64,000 bases of DNA from Woeseiaceae bacterium. GTDB taxonomy: Bacteria; Pseudomonadota; Gammaproteobacteria; Steroidobacterales; Woeseiaceae. The stretch's first letter is position 1, and every line of letters starts with the position of its first letter. The translations under genes were made by a program, and so were the position numbers. The stretch covers positions 124,001 through 188,000 of the forward strand of contig JAJFKT010000004.1 in NCBI GenBank assembly GCA_021773075.1, in the 5' to 3' direction. Below are positions 19,760 to 29,826 of this stretch, piece after piece. The notes under the pieces are model-generated. The model was given only the letters and a program-made list of their open reading frames with translations. It had not been told where the DNA came from and did not search any database.

Positions 19760-20826
19760 TCAAGCTCCTGACCCAGTTTAATCAGTACTTCCGGATGTTC
19801 TTTTAGATAGCGGTGATAGGCGAAGCGAATCAGAACTGACAGAACGGCAGCGGCCGGTAATGCCAGAAGAATTCCGAAGAATCCGAATAATTGTCCACCT
19901 GCAGCGACGGCGAAAATAACCAGCACGGGATGCAGACCAATGCGATCGCCAACAAGCTTCGGCGTCAAAAGAGAACCCTCGATCATTTGTGCGATAGTGA
20001 AGGTTGCGACGACACCCGCCAAATTCCAAAACGGATTGGGCTCGAGCGCGACGGTGAGACCCGCGAGACCGATGCCGAAAACGAAGCCAAGATAAGGGAC
20101 GAAACTGACTAAACCCGCGACCACACCAATGGCAATTGCGAATTTCAAGCCGACCAGACTCAAGCCGAGCGTATAAATACCCGCCAAAGCGAGCATGACA
20201 AGCACCTGCCCGCGCAAAAACGCGCTCAACGCTTCATCCGCGTCTCTGGCCAGTGCAAATACGGTATCGCGCTGACTCTCTGGCACCAGAGCACCGACGT
20301 GTCGCGTGAACAGGTCCCAATCACGCAGCATGTAAAACGTCAGGATCGGAATCAGGAACAGGCTAAGCACTGCGGCAGCGAGTACCCCGCCCGACTTGCC
20401 CACACCGAGCAGGATCTTGCCGCTCCAGGTTCCGACCATATCGCTGTATCGGCTAAGGAATGCGCCAAAACCGACGTCTTCCCCGGGCTCAACGTTCAAC
20501 CAGCCCAACAAAGTTGGTAGCCAGACCTGCTCAACCTGGCGCGCAATGTCCGGCAGTGCCTGAAACAGTGCGCTGATCTGCGTTTTCATCAGCGGACCAA
20601 CCAACAGAATGAGCAGCGCCAGTATCAAAAACGTCGCCAGAAAGACAACAACTACAGCCAATGTGCGTGGCAATTTCAATTTTTGTAAACGGTCGGCCAA
20701 AGGATCGCCCATATACGCAAGCAATCCTGCCGCAACAAATGGAGTCAGGACCGGCGCGAGCAGATAAAACAACCACCCTGCCAGCACGATGGCGATCAGC
20801 CAGTTAAGCCGAAGATCAGTTTGCAT
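19756..20826 (-). CDS. AI-2E family (PerM-type) permease
   Basis: 356-residue membrane protein of the AI-2E transporter (UPF0118) superfamily with about eight helices and a large soluble segment around 60-160. The conserved C-terminal part ATFTIAQMIEGSLLTPKLVG is clear. The immediately upstream TTG is also in frame, but ATG at 20826 is preferred. The hda-AI-2E pairing is widespread in gammaproteobacteria; the transported substrate is not known for most members. Confidence 0.9.
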   Translation of the reverse strand: MQTDLRLNWLIAIVLAGWLFYLLAPVLTPFVAAGLLAYMGDPLADRLQKLKLPRTLAVVVVFLATFLILALLILLVGPLMKTQISALFQALPDIARQVEQVWLPTLLGWLNVEPGEDVGFGAFLSRYSDMVGTWSGKILLGVGKSGGVLAAAVLSLFLIPILTFYMLRDWDLFTRHVGALVPESQRDTVFALARDADEALSAFLRGQVLVMLALAGIYTLGLSLVGLKFAIAIGVVAGLVSFVPYLGFVFGIGLAGLTVALEPNPFWNLAGVVATFTIAQMIEGSLLTPKLVGDRIGLHPVLVIFAVAAGGQLFGFFGILLALPAAAVLSVLIRFAYHRYLKEHPEVLIKLGQELE

Positions 20827-20829
20827 CAA

Positions 20830-21375
20830 TTATTCTCCGCGCCATGCCCGCCCTGACCACGACCAAACGTAATCAACGCAACTAATGACGACGGTAACCA
20901 GCACGGCTGCACCCAAAACTGTGATCGCAATTTCGTCAGGCCAGGCAAACCCGGCTCGACTTAGCACGAACAGCAGAAACAAAAGCTGCAAGGCCGTGTT
21001 CAATTTGCTCACTCGGGTCGGCTCGCCCTCGACGGGACGTACCAGGAAATTATAGGCCGTTGCACCGGCCACAATGATCACGTCTCGCGAAATTACGACA
21101 GCGGCCAGCCAGACTGGAATGTCCTGGGTGTAGGCAAGTGTAATGAACAGACCGCTAACCAGCAGCTTGTCCGCAATCGGATCAAGCAATGCGCCGAGCC
21201 GCGTGTGCCAGTTGAAACGTTTTGCCAGATAACCATCAAGCCCATCGGAAAAACCGGCAAGCCAAAACAACGCCAGCGCCCAGCCAAAGCCATCGCTCAG
21301 GACCAGTATCAAAATCGGTGCCACCAATACGATCCGCATTAGCGAGATCGCGTTCGGCAACCATCTAAAAGACAT
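20830..21375 (-). CDS. CDP-alcohol phosphatidyltransferase (PgsA-like)
   Basis: Inner membrane enzyme transferring a phosphatidyl group from CDP-diacylglycerol to an alcohol, probably glycerol-3-phosphate. 181 residues and about five helices. The family metal site is intact: Asp44, Asp47, Asp65 and Asp69 in FSDGLDGYLAKR and GALLDPIADK; the usual Ala-Arg is Ala-Lys-Arg. The start MSFRWLPNAISLMRI matches the family; the frame is open further upstream within the DUF2066 gene. PgsA and cardiolipin-synthase-like relatives cannot be separated safely here. Confidence 0.85.
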   Translation of the reverse strand: MSFRWLPNAISLMRIVLVAPILILVLSDGFGWALALFWLAGFSDGLDGYLAKRFNWHTRLGALLDPIADKLLVSGLFITLAYTQDIPVWLAAVVISRDVIIVAGATAYNFLVRPVEGEPTRVSKLNTALQLLFLLFVLSRAGFAWPDEIAITVLGAAVLVTVVISCVDYVWSWSGRAWRGE

Positions 21376-22453
21376 TCGTAGTACTGCCCACAGAAGGGCT
21401 GCCGAAGAAGAATTCCAGCGCGGGCTCTGCCAATGGCCCGAAACCGCTATCGACTTCTTGCTCCAGTAATCCGGCGAATCGTAATGCTCGCCGCAGTCTT
21501 TCGCTGCCACCACGAATTTCAACCTCATAGCTGACTGTGTCGCCGGACACCTCTGCAACTCTAAAACTTTCGATCAAACTGACACCCGTCAAAATCTCTT
21601 GCACGGACCCGTACGCATCAACGGTCTCCACGCCTGACACGTTCAGCGCAACCCTCTCGAGCGGTGCATTGCCACCCACGGAGAACTCGGCCGCAAGCAA
21701 ATCCGCGATCTGGCCAACAATCGTCTCGGGGGGGCCATTCCAGCTCAGCGTCTGCCCGCCAAAAACGTAAGTCCAGCGATTGCGCTGACCCGACGCTGGC
21801 CGCACTCGTCCGATCAGAATTGAATTCACTTCGTAACGCCTGGAAGCATCAACAATGCGCTCGTCAAATCCGCCCCAGATATCGCTGAAAGTAACACCTT
21901 GTAAATCGGTGGTATCGAGCAGCGGAAACGCCAGTGGCAGTCCTCTTTGTTGTCCGATCTCAAGCAGACGTTCGCGCAGCAATCTGTTTCGGTCAATGGA
22001 TCGCGACTGTTGTGTAGAACGATCCGGATCCCCGGCCGCGATAATTTCGCGGTCACCCTGGCCCCAATCCACTGCCAACCAGATCAGCGTAAGCGGGCGA
22101 TCACTGCCCCAGACCATTTGTCCGTTGGCACGCAACACCCGTTCAACCGCCTCACCATCAAATGAAACCCATAGTGAGTCCTCTGAGCCCGGTCGAAACT
22201 GAGTGACATACGCAGAGGGCACAGGAAACATCTCATCAACCGCATCTGGATTTTCAGCCAAAGTCGCGCCCGAGACACGCGTCAGGACCGCAACCAGCGC
22301 CGCTCGGTATGCATCGTCACGCGGATTCTCGGATTCTTCGTCCAACGGCACTTCGGCCGTAAACAGCGTCGGCACCTCAACGGCACTGACCGGCAGTACC
22401 GCCACCAGCGAAAACAGCAGCACGGCTGATACGTAAATGAGACCATGCCCCAT
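21365..22453 (-). CDS. DUF2066 exported protein
   Basis: Protein with a signal peptide (GLIYVSAVLLFSLVAVLPVSA) and a DUF2066 region, e.g. DDAYRAALVAVLTRVSG and LTLIWLAVDWGQG. Function unknown; the gene usually sits next to purM and the AI-2E/hda genes, as here. I chose the ATG at 22453 (362 residues), which gives a clean signal peptide; a TTG at 22489 preceded by GGGGAA is also possible. The 3' end overlaps the phosphatidyltransferase by 11 bases. Confidence 0.82.
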   Translation of the reverse strand: MGHGLIYVSAVLLFSLVAVLPVSAVEVPTLFTAEVPLDEESENPRDDAYRAALVAVLTRVSGATLAENPDAVDEMFPVPSAYVTQFRPGSEDSLWVSFDGEAVERVLRANGQMVWGSDRPLTLIWLAVDWGQGDREIIAAGDPDRSTQQSRSIDRNRLLRERLLEIGQQRGLPLAFPLLDTTDLQGVTFSDIWGGFDERIVDASRRYEVNSILIGRVRPASGQRNRWTYVFGGQTLSWNGPPETIVGQIADLLAAEFSVGGNAPLERVALNVSGVETVDAYGSVQEILTGVSLIESFRVAEVSGDTVSYEVEIRGGSERLRRALRFAGLLEQEVDSGFGPLAEPALEFFFGSPSVGSTTNVF

Positions 22454-22553
22454 TAAGCGGTCAGAATAGATTTTTCGAACATTTAGCAACGGTGGTTTCC
22501 CCGATCAGCGCCAAGCATTATTATATCGCCCCCACAGAGAATGCCACCCCCTA

Positions 22554-23585
22554 ATGACCAATAAACCACTTACGTACAAAGACGCCGGCGTCGATATCGA
22601 TGCCGGAAACGATCTTGTTGAGCGTATCAAGCCGCTCGTGAAGAAAACGCGCCGTTCAGAGGTGCTCGCCGGACTCGGTGGATTCGGCGGTATGTTCGCA
22701 ATTCCCCCCGGTCGTTATCGTGAGCCGGTCCTGGTATCTGGAACGGATGGGGTCGGCACAAAGCTGATGCTGGCGCAGCACCTGAATCGGCACGACACGA
22801 TTGGAATCGATCTGGTCGCCATGTGTGTCAATGACGTACTCGTACAGGGTGCGGAACCGCTGTTCTTCCTCGATTACTTTGCCTGCGGAAAACTCGACAA
22901 TGACGTAGCGACCGCTGTAATCGCAGGAATCGCGGAGGGCTGCCTGAAGGCTGGTGCGGCGTTGATCGGCGGTGAAACCGCTGAGATGCCGGACATGTAT
23001 TCCGAGGGCGACTACGATCTGGCCGGATTTACCGTCGGTGCCGTTGAGCGCGAGCAGCTCATTGATGGCAGCAGTATCGCGACCGGCGACGCAATTATCG
23101 GTCTTGCGTCCAGTGGACCTCACTCAAATGGATACTCCCTGATTCGCAAAGTACTGGACCGAGCACCACAAGCGCAGATTGACGGCGCAGCGGCAAATGA
23201 ACGATTGCTGGCTCCCACACGAATCTACGTCAAACCGGTCTTAAGCCTAATTCAGTCGATAACTGTAAAAGGCCTGGCCCACATCACCGGCGGCGGCCTG
23301 ACCGAGAATATACCGCGTGTTCTTAATGGCGATAACGACGCCGAAATCGATACCTCCAGCTGGCAACGTGGTGCCGTTTTCGACTGGCTCGCGGAAACCG
23401 GCAATATCGCTACGGCTGAAATGCGCCGTACCTTCAATTGCGGTGTGGGCATGGTCGTCATCGTCAGCGCTGACGATGCCGAGGCGGCAATTCGAGCCCT
23501 GAATGATCAGGGTGAGACGGCGTGGCAAATCGGCCAGATCGTCACGGGTAATGCCGAGGCGCCCAGAGCTGTGCATTACGTCTGA
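22554..23585 (+). CDS. purM: Phosphoribosylaminoimidazole synthetase (AIR synthetase)
   Basis: Fifth step of purine synthesis, FGAM to AIR with ATP. 343 residues, close to 345 in E. coli. Signature stretches include [15 protein letters not shown] at the N-terminus, [34 protein letters not shown] and the C-terminal half [12 protein letters not shown]. Divergent from DUF2066. Its TGA shares a base with the purN ATG (TGATG). Confidence 0.98.
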   Translation: MTNKPLTYKDAGVDIDAGNDLVERIKPLVKKTRRSEVLAGLGGFGGMFAIPPGRYREPVLVSGTDGVGTKLMLAQHLNRHDTIGIDLVAMCVNDVLVQGAEPLFFLDYFACGKLDNDVATAVIAGIAEGCLKAGAALIGGETAEMPDMYSEGDYDLAGFTVGAVEREQLIDGSSIATGDAIIGLASSGPHSNGYSLIRKVLDRAPQAQIDGAAANERLLAPTRIYVKPVLSLIQSITVKGLAHITGGGLTENIPRVLNGDNDAEIDTSSWQRGAVFDWLAETGNIATAEMRRTFNCGVGMVVIVSADDAEAAIRALNDQGETAWQIGQIVTGNAEAPRAVHYV

Positions 23586-24235
23586 TGGCTGCTCGTTGCA
23601 AAACCGCGATCCTGATTTCCGGGTCCGGCACGAATCTTCAGGCGTTCATCAACGCTGTCGCGGGCGGCTCACTCGACCTCGATATCGCCGTCGTCTTCAG
23701 CAATAATCCTGACGCGTTCGGTTTGCAGCGCGCAGAACAAGCCGGGATATCGACGGCATGCGTGCAACACGGGGATTTTCCGGATCGTGACTCGTTCGAC
23801 CGAGCCGTGATCGCCGAACTCGATCGCTTCGAGCCGGATCTCCTTATTCTGGCCGGCTTCATGCGCATTCTCAGCGCGTCTTTCGTATCCCACTACGCCG
23901 GCAAGATTCTAAATATCCATCCAGCACTGTTGCCGCTGTACCCGGGGCTCAATACGCACCAGCGTGTTCTCGACGCAGGCGATGAATGGCATGGGAGCAC
24001 AGTCCATTTCGTCACCGAGCAACTTGATGCCGGACCGCGAATTCTGCAGGGTCGTTTGCCGATCATTCCCGGGGAGTCCGCCGAAGAGCTTGAAAAACGT
24101 GTTCAAGCTGTCGAGCATCAAATTTATCCGGTCGCCGCGGGCATGGTGGGATCCGGAAAAGTCAGCTTCAAAGATGGTCAAAGCTGGGTTGATGGGCATC
24201 CCATAGTCGAGCCATTAATAAAATCATTCAAATAA
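23585..24235 (+). CDS. purN: Phosphoribosylglycinamide formyltransferase
   Basis: Third purine step, transfers a formyl group from 10-formyl-THF to GAR. 216 residues. ISGSGTNLQAF at the N-terminus binds the phosphate; the catalytic region has Asn and His in KILNIHPALLPLYPG, and HFVTEQLDAGPRILQ carries the active-site Asp. Translationally coupled to purM. Confidence 0.97.
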   Translation: MAARCKTAILISGSGTNLQAFINAVAGGSLDLDIAVVFSNNPDAFGLQRAEQAGISTACVQHGDFPDRDSFDRAVIAELDRFEPDLLILAGFMRILSASFVSHYAGKILNIHPALLPLYPGLNTHQRVLDAGDEWHGSTVHFVTEQLDAGPRILQGRLPIIPGESAEELEKRVQAVEHQIYPVAAGMVGSGKVSFKDGQSWVDGHPIVEPLIKSFK

Positions 24236-24312
24236 ATCAATAATTTAACGGCTCTTATTAAAGCATATTCGACGCTCTGATTATTCAAATCTGAGCAGCC
24301 TCATAGCGCCGT

Positions 24313-24879
24313 TCAGGCTTTCGGCAGTGTCACACCTGTCTGTCCCTGATATTTGCCGCCACGATCGCGGTAGGACGTTTCGCAGGTTTCGTCCGACTCC
24401 AGAAACAGCATTTGAGCGACACCCTCATTGGCGTAAATTTTTGCCGGTAGCGGAGTGGTATTCGAGAATTCGAGCGTCACATGGCCCTCCCACTCTGGCT
24501 CCAGTGGCGTGACATTTACGATAATGCCGCATCGGGCATAGGTGGACTTACCCAGGCAAATGGTCAAGACAGTTCTGGGAATTCGAAAAAATTCTACCGT
24601 GCGCGCCAGCACGAATGAATTCGGCGGAATAACGCAGACGTCGCTTTGAATATCGACGAAACTCGTTTCGTCGAACGCCTTCGGATCAACGATGGCTGAA
24701 TTGATATTCGTGAATATTTTGAATTCGTCTGAACAGCGAACGTCGTAGCCGTAGCTCGAGGTACCGTAGGACACGATTCGGCCACCTTCGTTTTCGCGAA
24801 CCTGGCCTGGCTCGAACGGCTCAATCATGCCTTCATTTTCCGCCATGCGGCGAATCCAGCGATCTGCTTTGATACTCAT
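24313..24879 (-). CDS. dcd: dCTP deaminase
   Basis: Deaminates dCTP to dUTP, the main source of dUMP for thymidylate in gammaproteobacteria. 188 residues. The family motif [20 protein letters not shown] is intact, with the catalytic Glu in [13 protein letters not shown]. The C-terminal [12 protein letters not shown] is typical. Overlaps mrp by four bases (ATGA) and converges on purN across 77 AT-rich bases. Confidence 0.96.
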   Translation of the reverse strand: MSIKADRWIRRMAENEGMIEPFEPGQVRENEGGRIVSYGTSSYGYDVRCSDEFKIFTNINSAIVDPKAFDETSFVDIQSDVCVIPPNSFVLARTVEFFRIPRTVLTICLGKSTYARCGIIVNVTPLEPEWEGHVTLEFSNTTPLPAKIYANEGVAQMLFLESDETCETSYRDRGGKYQGQTGVTLPKA

Positions 24880-25967
24880 TTGTTTTCCTCAACAACAATG
24901 TTGCCGAATTTTGAGCTGTAATCCGCACGCTGCTCAGCTTGCAGCGAAGCTATTTGTAGCGCTATTGCTCGATAAGCCATTGCAGCGGCAGACTCCGGAT
25001 CAGCAATGACGGTAGGCACACCACTATCTGCGTGTTCGCGGATGCGTGCCTCCAGCGGCAGCTGCCCGAGTAATGGAATATCGAAATCAGCCACCATTTG
25101 GTCCGCCCCACCGGTGCCAAATATTGCCGCTGCATGACCGCAGGAAGAACATATGTGCGTACTCATGTTCTCGACCACGCCCAATACAGGGATCGAGACC
25201 TTGCGGAACATCGCCAGGCCCTTTCGCGCGTCCAGGGTAGCGATATTTTGCGGCGTCGTAACGATCACGGCACCGGACACAGGAACCTTTTGCGACAAAG
25301 TGAGCTGGATGTCGCCCGTTCCAGGCGGCATATCGACGATCAAGTAGTCGAGATCATCCCAATTGGTCTGATGCATCAACTGATTCAAGGCGGACGTAAC
25401 CATCGGGCCACGCCAAACCATTGGTTGATCAGGATCGACGAGGAATCCTATCGACATTACCTGCAGCCCATGCGCCATCAGCGGCAACATGGACTTGCCG
25501 TCCTCGCTAACCGGTTGTTCGCCAGCCACACCGAGCATGTGTGGCTGACTTGGTCCGTATATGTCTGCATCAAGCATGCCGACGGATGCGCCTTCGCTGG
25601 CCAGCGCCAACGCGACGTTCACAGCAACTGTCGACTTGCCTACCCCGCCTTTACCGGAGGCGATCGCAATTATATTTTTGATACCGGGTATCGGCTTGAG
25701 GTTCCCCTGTACCGCGTGCGACGAAACTCTTGTTTCGATATCGACACTAACGGATTCAAGGCCGGTCTCAATTCGCAGTTCTGTCTCAACTTGCGCGCGT
25801 AAAGCATCAACCAGACTATTCGCCGGAATGCCCAACTCGATCTTCGCGTTGATACTGTTATTGTCCAATTGGATATTGAGTACCCGTCCGATCTTGCCGA
25901 TTGATCGACCAATCGCCTCTAACTCAATGGAATTGAGGAAGTTATTCACACTCGTTTCTGTTGACAC
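24876..25967 (-). CDS. apbC: Mrp/ApbC iron-sulfur cluster carrier ATPase
   Basis: P-loop ATPase of the Mrp/NBP35 group that carries Fe-S clusters to apoproteins. An N-terminal DUF59-like (MIP18) region (about 1-90) precedes the ATPase domain with the deviant Walker [15 protein letters not shown]; the Cys pair CSSCGH (cluster ligands) and [13 protein letters not shown] are clear. The start is uncertain: the frame runs to an ATG at 26042, but GTG codons at 25967 or 25973 give the usual length (363 residues). Confidence 0.92.
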   Translation of the reverse strand: MSTETSVNNFLNSIELEAIGRSIGKIGRVLNIQLDNNSINAKIELGIPANSLVDALRAQVETELRIETGLESVSVDIETRVSSHAVQGNLKPIPGIKNIIAIASGKGGVGKSTVAVNVALALASEGASVGMLDADIYGPSQPHMLGVAGEQPVSEDGKSMLPLMAHGLQVMSIGFLVDPDQPMVWRGPMVTSALNQLMHQTNWDDLDYLIVDMPPGTGDIQLTLSQKVPVSGAVIVTTPQNIATLDARKGLAMFRKVSIPVLGVVENMSTHICSSCGHAAAIFGTGGADQMVADFDIPLLGQLPLEARIREHADSGVPTVIADPESAAAMAYRAIALQIASLQAEQRADYSSKFGNIVVEENK

Positions 25968-26103
25968 CGTCACACTTCGCTGGCTGGCATTAGGTAAAAT
26001 TCGGATACGAATAGCCGGGAATCTGGATATTCGCGAGCACATTGTAGCGGAGCCGGGACGTGTCTGAAAGCTAGTAATGGCGGGCGATGTGCAGGGTCCG
26101 ATG

Positions 26104-26112
26104 TGGCATAAT
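26104..26112 (+). promoter_or_regulatory. Extended -10 promoter before the kinase leader
   Basis: TGG-CATAAT (26104-26112) is an extended -10 (TGn plus hexamer) without an obvious -35. The same nine bases occur in front of metG at 30902-30910. Transcription would begin near 26118-26120, exactly at the 5' edge of the structured leader. Confidence 0.5.
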
Positions 26113-26116
26113 GCCG

Positions 26117-26200
26117 CGTTGGGGAGTAGCGGAAACGACTATTGGGACGAAGTCCGGACCAGCGGTCGTGCCGTTTTGCTTGGGCATGAGCGAATCAGCG
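26117..26200 (+). ncRNA. Structured 5' leader resembling a yybP-ykoY (manganese) riboswitch
   Basis: The 130-base leader contains GGGGAGTAGC (26121-26130), identical to the conserved L1 loop of yybP-ykoY riboswitches. A GAAA-capped mini hairpin follows (26130-26137), then a stem ACGAC/GTCGT (26135-26139 with 26165-26169) enclosing GGAC-GAA-GTCC (26145-26155), then TGCC/GGCA (26169-26172 with 26183-26186) and TGAGCGAATCA, close to the L3 consensus AGCAAGACC. A closing stem CGTTGG/TCAGCG (26117-26122 with 26195-26200) can form with two wobbles. Some elements exclude each other or are short, and L3 differs at several bases, so this may be a degenerate member or a look-alike. Confidence 0.33.
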
Positions 26201-26241
26201 ATTGGTATTACATAACACTACAAGAATAGCGGAATGATGCA

Positions 26242-28710
26242 GTGAGCTTTCTCGCATCGTTTCGCTCAGACCAGTTAATAGGACAGCTCATCGCCGAGCA
26301 AGATCCCGCGTCCCCGGCTGCTCAGAAACTTGTCGGCAAACTCAAATCCGCCGGCAACAAGGCCATACCCAAGATCATTGATGCGCTTGCGCTTTCCGAC
26401 AAAACCCACACCATGGTGCTCGTCGACATCCTCGGTGCGATGATCAACGACAAGAATCTTGAGATGTACAAAGAGGGTTTGGCTGACGGCAATGAGCGTG
26501 TCGTATCCGGAACCGCCTGGGCACTTTCGAGCAGCACCGCATACAACGCCAATGGCCTACTGGATTTCTTTGACGATCCCGAAGTATCAAAGGCAGCGCT
26601 TATTGAAATTCTGCGGGTCCATAAGCAGGACCTGAGTGTTCATGATTTGCTGCGGCACGCATATGAATGTGAGCCGAAGGAAAAAGCAGCGATATTCAGA
26701 ATCATTCAGGAAACGCTCAAGCCCGAAATGGTTCCGGATCTTATCGCGCGTATGGGCGGAAAGGATCCGGTGATTAAGATCCACCTCATGCAGTTACTCG
26801 CCAAATTTGAAAAGGCAGAAATCACTAACGCGCTGGAAATGCAGCTCAAAGACCCGAACAAGATGGTACGCGGAGCCGCACTGGCAGCATTAGCAACGCG
26901 TGATATCCGGGGCATCAGTATCGATAAGATCGCCAACGCGTTGACGGATCCTGATCTGGACGTTCAGAGCAAAGCAGTTGACGTGATGATCAAGATTAAT
27001 CATCCGGACACAGTTCAGTACCTGTTGCCCGCGCTTAAGGATGAATCCGAATACTCCCGCCGCGCTGCGGTTGAAGTGCTCAATGAAGTCGGCGGCGAGA
27101 ATTCGGTGCAGGATCTGTTGAGCGCGATAAAGGACGACGATTGGTGGGTACGTTCGCGTGCTGGCGATGCGCTCGCAGAAATCGGCGGACCCAAAGTCGT
27201 GGATTCGGTAGTCAACCTGATCACGTCACAGGATGAAGAGATTCGTCGCACCGCGATTGAGATCTTGAATTCAACCAAAGACGAACGAGCCGTCGAAGGT
27301 CTCATTAAGGCAACTGAGGACAGCGACTGGTGGGTGCGTGAGCGAGCTGTCGACGCGTTATCAAAAATCGGTGACACGAGAGCACTCCCGACGCTGGAGT
27401 CGATGCTCGGCAAAGACCCGAAAACCGATACTGTCGTTGTGCGCGCGCTGGGTAAACTCGGTAATCACAAACACATATCCAGAATTGTCCCAATGCTGCA
27501 GCGGCCGGAAAAAGAAATCCAGGTCGAGGCGATCAAAGCGCTATCGCTGCTTGCCAATGAATCCCATGCAGAGTCGATTCGCGGCTTCCTGAGAAAGATT
27601 CAGCAGTCTGAGGATCACACAATTATCAATGCTGCAGACACGGCACTAAAGGCCCTGGACGATCGATATTCGGAAACCGTAGTAGAAGAGAATATTCGCG
27701 CTGAGAAAATTGCGGACAATACTAAGACGCTGTTGGTCGACAACGAAGATCTCGAAAAACTGCTACACCAGGCGAAAGAAGCCAGCGCAGTTGCTCAGGC
27801 CGATGGCGACGGCGATATCGTTGCAGCGACGCCTGCCGCCGCGCCTGCAGCACCGATGGCTGCAGCTGTTCTGGATATAACAAAGTTAAGCCCCGGCGAT
27901 GTGATCGATGGCCGCTATAAGTACATTGAAAAAATCGGTAAGGGCGCGTTCGGTACCGTTTTGCTGATGGAAGATGAGGTTGTTGATGAGCAACTTATTC
28001 TCAAATTCTTGAATCCGAATGTTTCATCGGACGAAGAGATGATGAAACGCTTCGTTCACGAACTCCGTTACTCGAGAAAAATTACGCACCGAAATGTCAT
28101 TCGAATTTATGACTTCCTGCACTTGCAGGGCTGCTATGCCATTTCAATGGAGTTCTTCCCCTCACATACACTGTCTGGAGAAATACCAGACAACAAACCA
28201 ATGGCACTCGACAAGGCATTGCGCTTTTCCAAGGATATGGCCACGGGAATGACTATCGCACATCAGGCTGGCGTTATTCACCGCGACCTCAAGCCAGCAA
28301 ACATTCTTGTTAATGAAGAAGGTTTGTTGAAGATCGTGGACTTTGGTGTCGCCGCTGCCGCCAGTAGTGGTGATACACAGTTAACGAAAACGGGTTACGT
28401 CATTGGCTCGCCCAAGTACATGGCACCCGAGCAGATCCTCGGCAAGAAAGTTGATGAAACAGCTGACGTCTATAGTATCGGCGTCATCATGTATGAAATG
28501 GTAACAGGCATTCCGCCTTACAGCCGCGGCGATCACATGTCTGTCATGTATCAGCATGTTCAAGGCAAAGCCAAACATTGCCAGGAAATTAATGAAGATC
28601 TGCCGGATGACTACGCTGAGATCATTGTCAAAGCGATGTCAGTCGACAAGACGAAGCGTTATCAGTCGATGGATGAACTGACTGATGCTTTGAACTCACT
28701 CAATCTCTGA
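26242..28710 (+). CDS. HEAT-repeat protein fused to a Ser/Thr protein kinase
   Basis: 822 residues from a GTG at 26242. Residues ~1-490 are alpha-helical HEAT/PBS-lyase-like repeats, including the near-identical pair DDDWWVRSRAGDALAEIG and DSDWWVRERAVDALSKIG. An acidic then Ala/Pro linker (~510-545) leads to a Hanks-type kinase (559-822): glycine loop IGKGAFGTV, Lys588 in LILKFL, HRDLKPAN with Asp682, DFG Asp700, and SPKYMAPEQ after the activation segment. All catalytic residues are present, so it should be active. No membrane helix is seen, so it is cytoplasmic. Two PilT-type ATPase genes follow at 8 and 4 bases, implying a joint role in pilus retraction. Confidence 0.93.
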   Translation: MSFLASFRSDQLIGQLIAEQDPASPAAQKLVGKLKSAGNKAIPKIIDALALSDKTHTMVLVDILGAMINDKNLEMYKEGLADGNERVVSGTAWALSSSTAYNANGLLDFFDDPEVSKAALIEILRVHKQDLSVHDLLRHAYECEPKEKAAIFRIIQETLKPEMVPDLIARMGGKDPVIKIHLMQLLAKFEKAEITNALEMQLKDPNKMVRGAALAALATRDIRGISIDKIANALTDPDLDVQSKAVDVMIKINHPDTVQYLLPALKDESEYSRRAAVEVLNEVGGENSVQDLLSAIKDDDWWVRSRAGDALAEIGGPKVVDSVVNLITSQDEEIRRTAIEILNSTKDERAVEGLIKATEDSDWWVRERAVDALSKIGDTRALPTLESMLGKDPKTDTVVVRALGKLGNHKHISRIVPMLQRPEKEIQVEAIKALSLLANESHAESIRGFLRKIQQSEDHTIINAADTALKALDDRYSETVVEENIRAEKIADNTKTLLVDNEDLEKLLHQAKEASAVAQADGDGDIVAATPAAAPAAPMAAAVLDITKLSPGDVIDGRYKYIEKIGKGAFGTVLLMEDEVVDEQLILKFLNPNVSSDEEMMKRFVHELRYSRKITHRNVIRIYDFLHLQGCYAISMEFFPSHTLSGEIPDNKPMALDKALRFSKDMATGMTIAHQAGVIHRDLKPANILVNEEGLLKIVDFGVAAAASSGDTQLTKTGYVIGSPKYMAPEQILGKKVDETADVYSIGVIMYEMVTGIPPYSRGDHMSVMYQHVQGKAKHCQEINEDLPDDYAEIIVKAMSVDKTKRYQSMDELTDALNSLNL

Positions 28711-28718
28711 GACCTTAA

Positions 28719-29822
28719 ATGGCACGAATTGATGCTTTCTTGAAACTCGGCCTCGCGCAAGGATGCTCAGACATTCACCTCGCGGTCGGTGTGCCACCAA
28801 TGCTGCGAATGAACGGCGATTTGATGCCGATCAAGTTTCGTTCCTTATCAGACACCGAACTCGAAGCCTACCTGCTGGAGATTCTGACGGTTAACCAGAA
28901 GGATCAACTGGCACAGGGACACGACCTCGATTTCTCCTATGTCGCTGACGAAGGTGGCCGCTTCCGTGTCAATGTTTTCCGCAAAGCCACGGGGCACGGT
29001 GCCGTCTTTCGTTTTATTCCAGGTGACGTACCAACGCTGGATCAACTGCACGTTCCGCCCATTCTCAAAGACTTCTGTGACTACCATCAGGGCATGGTGC
29101 TTGTCACCGGATCAACCGGTACGGGTAAGTCGACAACGCTTGCCGCAATGATCGACCACCTCAACGCAACGCGCCCGTTGAATATCATCAGTCTTGAAGA
29201 CCCGATTGAGTTCGTGCATCCAAGCAAGCAGAGCCAGGTGATTCAAAGAGAAGTTGGCACTCATGTTGTTAGCTTTGCCGACGGCGTTCGCTCGGCGATG
29301 CGTGAAGACCCCGACGTCATCCTCGTTGGCGAATTACGTGATGCCGAAACGATATCGATGGCGATGACCGCCGCGGAAACCGGCCACCTGGTTCTCGGCA
29401 CGCTGCATACGACCAGCGCCACAAAGACGATCGACAGAATTATTGACGCGCTGCCCGGCGAGTTACGCGAACAAACCAAGGGATTCCTGGCGATGAGCCT
29501 CAAAGCTGTCGTTACGCAGGTACTGGTCAAAACGCCCGATGGACGCGGCAGGCGCGCAGTACTCGAGATCCTGGTCAACAGTCGTGCAATCGCGAAGCTG
29601 ATCACAACGGATCAAACTCACCAGATTCCATCGCAGATGCAAACCGGCAGGGACCGCGGTATGCAGATGATGGATCAAACGCTACTGGATGGGATTCATG
29701 CCAAGGAAATCGATCCGGATGATGCAATTCGCTTCGCAAGCGACAAGAAGAAATTTCAGCGCTTCGTGACGGATACCGATATGGTGCCGATCATTGATAT
29801 CGGCGACGAGTCAAAGGTGTGA
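28719..29822 (+). CDS. pilT: PilT/PilU-type pilus retraction ATPase (first copy)
   Basis: Hexameric type IV pilus retraction ATPase family. 367 residues. N-terminal domain with CSDIHLAVGVPPMLRMNGDL; Walker A GSTGTGKSTT, Asp box LEDPIEFVH, Walker B VILVGELRD, His box GHLVLGTLHT. The C-terminal helix usually reading AIRNLIRE in PilT is here AIAKLITTDQ, so it is a divergent member; PilT or PilU role cannot be set by sequence alone. It follows the kinase gene by 8 bases. Confidence 0.88.
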   Translation: MARIDAFLKLGLAQGCSDIHLAVGVPPMLRMNGDLMPIKFRSLSDTELEAYLLEILTVNQKDQLAQGHDLDFSYVADEGGRFRVNVFRKATGHGAVFRFIPGDVPTLDQLHVPPILKDFCDYHQGMVLVTGSTGTGKSTTLAAMIDHLNATRPLNIISLEDPIEFVHPSKQSQVIQREVGTHVVSFADGVRSAMREDPDVILVGELRDAETISMAMTAAETGHLVLGTLHTTSATKTIDRIIDALPGELREQTKGFLAMSLKAVVTQVLVKTPDGRGRRAVLEILVNSRAIAKLITTDQTHQIPSQMQTGRDRGMQMMDQTLLDGIHAKEIDPDDAIRFASDKKKFQRFVTDTDMVPIIDIGDESKV

Positions 29823-29826
29823 TGCG

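Noticed and set aside
24236-24312. Terminator between purN and dcd
   Set aside because: The 77 bases are AT-rich with weak pairing only; no stem with a T tract could be supported.
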